In this document: positions 58,938-64,000 of the stretch, in pieces | Layout of the letters: each line of letters starts with the position of its first letter | Numbering within the stretch: the stretch's first letter is position 1 | Origin: Euryodendron excelsum | Taxonomy: Eukaryota > Streptophyta > Magnoliopsida > Ericales > Pentaphylacaceae | DNA: 64,000 nt | NCBI GenBank assembly: GCA_033060915.1 | Contig: CM065394.1 | Location: 14,426,001 to 14,490,000, forward strand | Direction of reading: 5' to 3' | Notes under the pieces: generated by a model | Told to the model about the DNA's origin: nothing | Seen by the model: only the letters and a program-made list of their open reading frames with translations | The model's database searches: none | Position numbers and translations under genes: made by a program

Positions 58938-60480
58938 TTATCTAAAATTCATCATGTTCAGCATCATTAAAACACTTAGGCTCAATTTGAGATAAGAATG
59001 CAAGATGATTACATATATTTTTTTTATAGAAGATCGAGTTCTTACACCTTGTGAAGGATCACCTAGGATTTGTTTCGTAGGATGGTTATGCACAAACTTC
59101 CACTCCTTAGGTAGTCCTTTATTAATTTCTTGTTGGTTGGTAGCAACTCCTTGTACATCTTTTTCTTTTTGAGGTTCCTCATTTGAGCTTGATTGGATGT
59201 CCAGCTTTTCCATTCCAAATTCTAGCTCATTTGCATCATCACTTGCAACATTCTTTGAAGAAGGATTAAGTTCATCAAAGGTGACGTGGACTGATTCTTC
59301 AACAACTAGAGTCCTCTTATTAAAGACTCTATAAGCCTTGCTATGTGTTGAATAGCCAAGAAATACACTCTCATCTGATTTGGCATCAAACTTACCGAGG
59401 TTGTCTTTATTGTTATTCAATACAAAACATTTACATCCAAAAGCTTTAAAGTATGAGACATTTGGTTTCTTTTCTTTCCAAATTTCATAGGGGGTGTTGT
59501 TTAAAAACTTTCTAAATAAAATTCGATTTAAAACATAACAAGCTGTGTTAATAGCTTCAGCCCAAAAATATTTTGGTAAACCATTTTCACAAAGCATGGT
59601 TCTATCCATTTCTTCTAAAACTCTATTTTTCCTTTCAACAACCCCATTTTGTTGAGGTGTTCTAGGAGCTGAGAAATTGTGATCAAAACCATTTTCATCA
59701 CAAAACATTTCAAAAAGTTTACAATCGAATTCCCCTCCATGATCAGTTCTAATAGAAGTAATTGAAACCCCTTTTTTCATTTTGGACTTTTCTATAAAAT
59801 TTTGTAAAGAAAACAATTGTCTTATCCTTATGAGCTAAGAAGAATGTCCATCTAAATTCAGAATAATCATCAACAATAACAAATGCATATTGTTTACCAC
59901 CAAGACTTAGAGTCCTAGTAGGTCCAAATAAGTCCATATACAATAGTTGAAGTGGCCCAGAGGTAGTGAGCATATTCAAAGATTTGAAAGAAATTCTAGT
60001 TTGCTTACCTAATTGACAAGCATTACAAACTTTGTTTTTGTCAAATTTTATTTTTGGAATACTTTTGACCAAATCATTTTTAGAGACTTTTGAAAGTATG
60101 CTCATACTAATATGACCAAGTCTCTTATGCCACAACCAACTTTCATCACTATTCATAACAACAAGACATTCCATTTTGCATGAAGATAAATCATTAAGAT
60201 TGAAAACATAAATATTGCCTTGTCTATGCCCAGTGAGAATTATCTTGTTATCACTAATGTTAATTACATCACATTTAGCGGATTCAAATACAACCTTGCA
60301 CCCTTTGTCACACAATTGACTAATGCTCAAAATATTATGTTTGAGTCCCTTAACAAGTAATACATTTTTGATAGAGGTAGAGGAATTCTTACCAATACTA
60401 CCTATACCGATGATCTTCCTTTTGCTATTGTCACCAAATGTGACAAGACCTCCATCCTTTGGAGAGAGAGAGGTGAACTG
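58938..60480 (-). pseudogene. Copia integrase
   Basis: GAG-pre-integrase/zinc part: LWHKRLGHIS...CNACQLGKQTRISF (H-x4-H, C-x2-C). Catalytic core: YMDLFGP (first Asp), SIRTDHGGEFDC (second Asp), PQQNGVVERKNR (Glu). Then the conserved FKAFGCKCFVLNN and FLGYSTHSKAYRVFNKRT and an acidic linker toward RT. A frameshift splits it between two frames that overlap at 59749-59816. Confidence 0.9.
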
Positions 60481-61480
60481 AGCTTCATCTCCCGTCATAT
60501 GCCTGGAGCATCCACTATCCAAGTACCAATGTTCTTTCTTGGATTTGGCTTGAAGGCAAACCTACAAAAGGGTTTATCTGACGTTAGGTACCCAAATCAT
60601 CTTGGGTCCTTAGGGGTTAGTCCTTAATAGTCTTTTAGAGACCCATGCATTGCTAGGAACATTTGATTTCTGTAAGGCAAAGCATCTACTAGCAATGTGC
60701 CCCTTTTTATAACAGTAAAAACATGAAATCTGTATTTTTCTAGTTGAAGTTCCAAATCTGCCTTTTGAAAATTTCTTCCTTTTAAATGGATCAAAACCAA
60801 GGCCAGCTTTGTCAAGTGAGTAATTTTGTTTTCCTAAAATTGCATCTAGTTTTTCTTTTCCATTTACACATCTATGAAGGCTTGTTTCTAAGCTTTTGAC
60901 CTTTTCAAGCAAAATGTGATTGTCTTTTGGAAGGTCATTTTGAAAAGAATCTTTCTTAGCCTTATCCTTTAGGACGCAGATTTCATTTTTCAAAGCCTCA
61001 TTTTCCTTTTGTAAATTTTCATTTTCAACAGAAAAAGTAGAAATCATCTTCTTAAGAAGTCCATTTTTAATTCCTAATTTTCTGAATTCACAAATTAAGT
61101 CATCAAAAGCATCTTGCAATTCATTAAAAGTAAATTGGGAAGAGTCAGATACCTCATTATCATCTTTATGAGCCATGAGACATAAGTTAGCCACTTCTTG
61201 TGGTTCTACTTCTTCTTCGGAACTAGATTCTTCATCATCACTCCATGTCATGGCTGCCATGGCCTTCTTTCCTCTCTTTTTGAGCAGAGGACAATCTGCC
61301 TTCATGTGACCAGGTTTCTTACATTCATAGCATGTTATGCTGGAGTCCTTGCTAGGTTCTTCTTTGGCTTCATGCTTCTTTCCACCTCTCCATTTTTTCT
61401 TTATGAATCTCCTAAACTTCCGAGTGATGAGAGCAATTTCATCTTCATTCTCTTCACTTGCTGATTCATCATCTTAACAG
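60481..61480 (-). pseudogene. Copia gag C-terminus and protease
   Basis: First zinc knuckle ITCYECKKPGHMKADCP (about 61345-61295, C-x2-C-x4-H-x4-C). An acidic Ser/Glu-rich segment and a coiled-coil region (about 61140-60890) follow. Second zinc knuckle ISCFYCYKKGHIASRC (about 60735-60690) and then the protease start WYLDSGCSRHMTG (about 60535-60495; Asp of LDSGCS is the catalytic residue). Two zinc knuckles separated by about 190 aa are usual in SIRE-type gag. Stops lie between 60610 and 60530. Confidence 0.8.
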
Positions 61481-61487
61481 GTTGATT

Positions 61488-62189
61488 GGAATGCAACTAC
61501 TTTTTCTTCTTTTCTTCATCCTCTTGGGCATGTTGCTTTTGTGTGAGCTCATGTGTCATTAGAGAGCCCAAGAGTTCTTCCAGTGGTAGAGTATTAAGGT
61601 CCTTTGCTTCTTGAATTGCTATGACCTTGGCCTCTCAAGCCTTCGTCAAAGACCTTAGAATCTTTCTTACCTGTTCACTATTAGGATACACTTTTCCAAG
61701 AGATTTTAAACCATTAATAATATCAGTGAACCTAGTGACCATTTCGGTGATGGATTCTTCAAGTTTCATTTTGAACAATTCATAGTTATGTACCAATATG
61801 TTGATCTTAGATTCTTTAACTTGATTGGTACCTTCATGTGTGACTTCTAGTCTATCCCATATTTCCTTAGCAGATTCACAAGTGGAAATACGATTGAATT
61901 CATTGGGATCAAGTGCACAATATAGGATATTCATAGCTTTAGCATTAGATTGTAGCATTTTCAGATCATCTTCATCCCATTCAGATTCTGGTTTAGGGAC
62001 AACCATTTGTTCTATTCTGGAAGTAGGAGTTTTAGCACCATTTACATAAAGTCTCCAAAGTTCATAATCTACCGATTGGATATAGATTCTTATTCTATTT
62101 TTTCAATAATTGTAATTGGTGCCATTAAACATAGGTGGTCTATTTGTGGATTGACCCTCACCAAGAGAGTTTCCGAAAGAGGTTGCCAT
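61488..62189 (-). pseudogene. Copia gag N-terminal region
   Basis: The ATG at 62189 (MATSFGNSLGEGQS) lies 44 nt downstream of the PBS. RIRIYIQSVDYELW and WDEDDLKMLQSNAKAMNIL, ALDPNEFNRISTCESAKEIWDRLEVTHEGT and FKMKLEESITEMVTRFTDIINGL are the copia-type gag (UBN2 family) pattern. Two TGA codons sit where Trp is usual (about 62105 and 61637), and a frameshift follows the Lys run near 61500. Confidence 0.85.
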
Positions 62190-62232
62190 GGATCTATTCC
62201 TAGGATGTTAAGCCTTAAAAACAGGAATATCA

Positions 62233-62244
62233 GCTCTGATACCA
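62233..62244 (-). other. Primer binding site (initiator tRNA-Met)
   Basis: The minus strand reads TGGTATCAGAGC two bases inside the 5' LTR end, the standard copia PBS complementary to the 3' end of initiator tRNA-Met. Confidence 0.9.
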
Positions 62245-62246
62245 AT

Positions 62247-64000
62247 TGTTGGTCCAATAGGCAACTCAAGAGGGGGGTGAATTGGGTTTTTCGAATATTA
62301 ATACAAGTTAGGATTAATTAAAATTAATCTAAACAATATAGCAGTGGTTAATCTATGTGCAAAGCAATGCTATCAATAGAAGTAAAGAAAATAGAGCAAT
62401 AGAAGAGAGACACAGATTTACTGAGGTTCAACCACAAACTGTGGTCTATGTCCTCACCCCAAGACCTCCTTGAAGTCTTCTTCTATTATGTAATCACCTA
62501 TTACAAGATGGGCTGCTGATTGACAAAGTGCTCAGCTCACTCTACAAAGAACTCCTCACCGAGCTCTTCAATTCCCAAGTGGTTTTGTCCAAGCTCCACT
62601 CAAACATTACAAGAGTTTTGCTTTCACAAGAGAACTCTCTACACTCTCAATTACAAGTGTATAGAATTATACAACTTACTCTTTACTAAGAGTAGATTTT
62701 ACATTCAAAGCTCACTCAAGAATAAAAAAGGAAGAATGTTCAAGAATATCAGGTTGATCTGTGATTCTTGTCTCTTGTTGTTTTTTCCTCTTAATTCTTA
62801 TATATAAATGCAGTTGGAGGCTAGTATATATACCCTTGCATGGATTCCATCCGTTGGAGGTGGTTGAGTATCATTAATGCACGTCCAATTCGTTATAACG
62901 TTAAGAAAAATAACCGTTATAACAGAGGGAGTCGGCTCCAGGTCTGTGGAGTCGACACTTCCTGCTTCTGCATTTCCCAGACGATGTTCACTGAGTTCAT
63001 GAGTCCCCTCTTCATGTTGATGAGGCGACCCCTTGTTCATTTGTCTTCTTCATCTTAGGCTTCTGCTGTCATGAGGCGACACTTCTGCTTCAAGTATCCA
63101 CTCATTGATCATTTAAACTTCAAGCCTTTTTACTTCTGCTAGCAAGAGGCGACACTTCTGCTTCAGGTGTCCGCTCATTGATCATTTAAACTTCAAGCCT
63201 TTTTTACTTCTACTAGCAAGAGGCGACACTTCACCTTCATGTGTTCGCTCATTGATCATGTCATCTTCAAGCTTTTGCGTCTAACACCATGAGGCAACTC
63301 TTCATTATAATGTGTCCACTCATTGCTTACTTGGTCTCCAAGCTTTTTGCTTCTGTGTTCAAGAGGCGACACATCATTTCCATGAGTCCCCTCATTGTTT
63401 AATTTGTCTCCAGACCTTTTTGCTTCTATGTGTAAGAGGCGATACCTCATTTACATGAGTCCCCGCTTTGTTCAATTTGTCTCCAGACCTTTTTGCTTCT
63501 TTGTAAATGAGTCAACCAAGCACGCTATCATGATTGGGTTGTCAGTGCCCCCACTAGCGTGGCAGGTGAGCAGGAATGATCGGTACCGTCCCACAAGGTC
63601 TGCTCGGGGTGTGGCCAGCTCGATCATGCTCGGCATGGTCGTGTTCAGTAGGTTGTGCTTGGCAGGTCTTGTTTAACTATGGTCTGCTCGGTCATGGTCA
63701 CGGTCGGCCATGGTCGTGGTCGGCCATTGTCTACTCGGTTATGGTCACGGTCGGCCATGGTCTACTCAATCGTGGTCGGCCATGGTCGTGGTCGGGCATT
63801 GTCTGCTCAGACGTGCCCTCTGCTCGACAATGCTTGGCATGGTCATGCTCGGCCATTGTCTGCTCGGTTATGCCCTCTACTCGACAGTGCTTGGCATGGT
63901 CATGCTCGGTCATTGTCTGCTCGGTTGTGCCCTCTGCTCGACAGTGCTTGGCATGGTCATACTCGGCCATTGTCTGCTCGGTTGTGCATTCTTCTTGACA
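62247..64000 (-). mobile_element. 5' LTR of the SIRE-like element (cut by window edge)
   Basis: Direct repeat of 53297-54979; about 150 bp should lie beyond the window. It holds three copies of a 57-bp unit (starting 63838, 63895, 63952) where the 3' LTR has one (about 54927). TATA-like sequence near 62799-62808. Confidence 0.9.

Larger units (their letters stand above)
53297..64000 (-). mobile_element. SIRE/Maximus-like Ty1/copia retrotransposon
   Basis: Two LTRs in direct repeat (53297-55132 and 62247 to beyond 64000) flank PBS, gag, PR, IN, RT, RNase H (copia order), a third ORF and PPT, all on minus. Length is over 10.7 kb. The first 240 bp of the two LTRs (plus-strand reading) differ at about 10 sites, roughly 4%, indicating an old insertion. 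The large size and extra ORF downstream of pol fit the SIRE/Maximus lineage. The left TSD candidate is GCACA (53292-53296); the right partner lies outside the window. Confidence 0.9.

Noticed and set aside
63838..64000. CRISPR-like spaced repeats
   Set aside because: Contiguous units without unique spacers, inside a plant LTR.

Overview
The window is a plant nuclear genome segment, most likely from a eudicot. It is dominated by retroelements and holds one intact low-copy gene, the chaperonin subunit CCT4 (44442-46049, + strand, intronless). Everything left of the gene and from about 51.7 kb onward is transposon or endogenous-virus sequence in various states of decay. All homology statements are read by eye from the sequence; no search was run.

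1-36.2 kb is a nest of large Ty3/gypsy Ogre/Tat-like elements. E0 is a 3' LTR plus PPT (1-1257, minus). E1 is a rearranged plus-strand fragment in which the LTR start is fused directly to the leader and gag (1258-about 3715). E2 is a minus-strand element with a 3' LTR (about 3716-7002), PPT, a 7-kb internal region, a tRNA-Arg-type PBS (14014-14031) and a 5' LTR (14034-17064 plus 34681-36239). E2 has gag remnants and an antisense plant-mobile-domain pseudogene but no recognisable pol.

The 5' LTR of E2 is split by a 17.6-kb insertion. This consists of two copies of an endogenous caulimovirid (two-ORF, florendovirus-like) arranged head to head as a giant imperfect inverted repeat: left arm 17065-23500, a 31-bp filler, and right arm 23532-34680. 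The right arm is itself interrupted in its reverse-transcriptase region by a 4.77-kb solo LTR of an Ogre-like relative (27402-32174, TSD ATTTG). The arms share several lesions but have lost different catalytic residues since. This palindrome is the most unusual structure in the window.

36.2-44 kb holds a Tekay/Del-like LTR remnant and an Athila-like gag-protease remnant with a decayed tRNA-Asp PBS and LTR. CCT4 follows, with telo-box motifs and a three-codon uORF in its leader, and then about 5.6 kb of AT-rich sequence with no recognisable gene.

51.7-64 kb holds a Tat-like LTR remnant and a LINE endonuclease fragment. The LINE is interrupted by a long SIRE/Maximus-type Ty1/copia element on the minus strand (3' LTR 53297-55132, 5' LTR from 62247 past the window edge). 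This element keeps PBS, PPT, gag, PR, IN, RT and RNase H, all broken. It also has a third ORF downstream of pol that resembles the 'putative plant transposon protein' family and carries two in-frame TAG codons.
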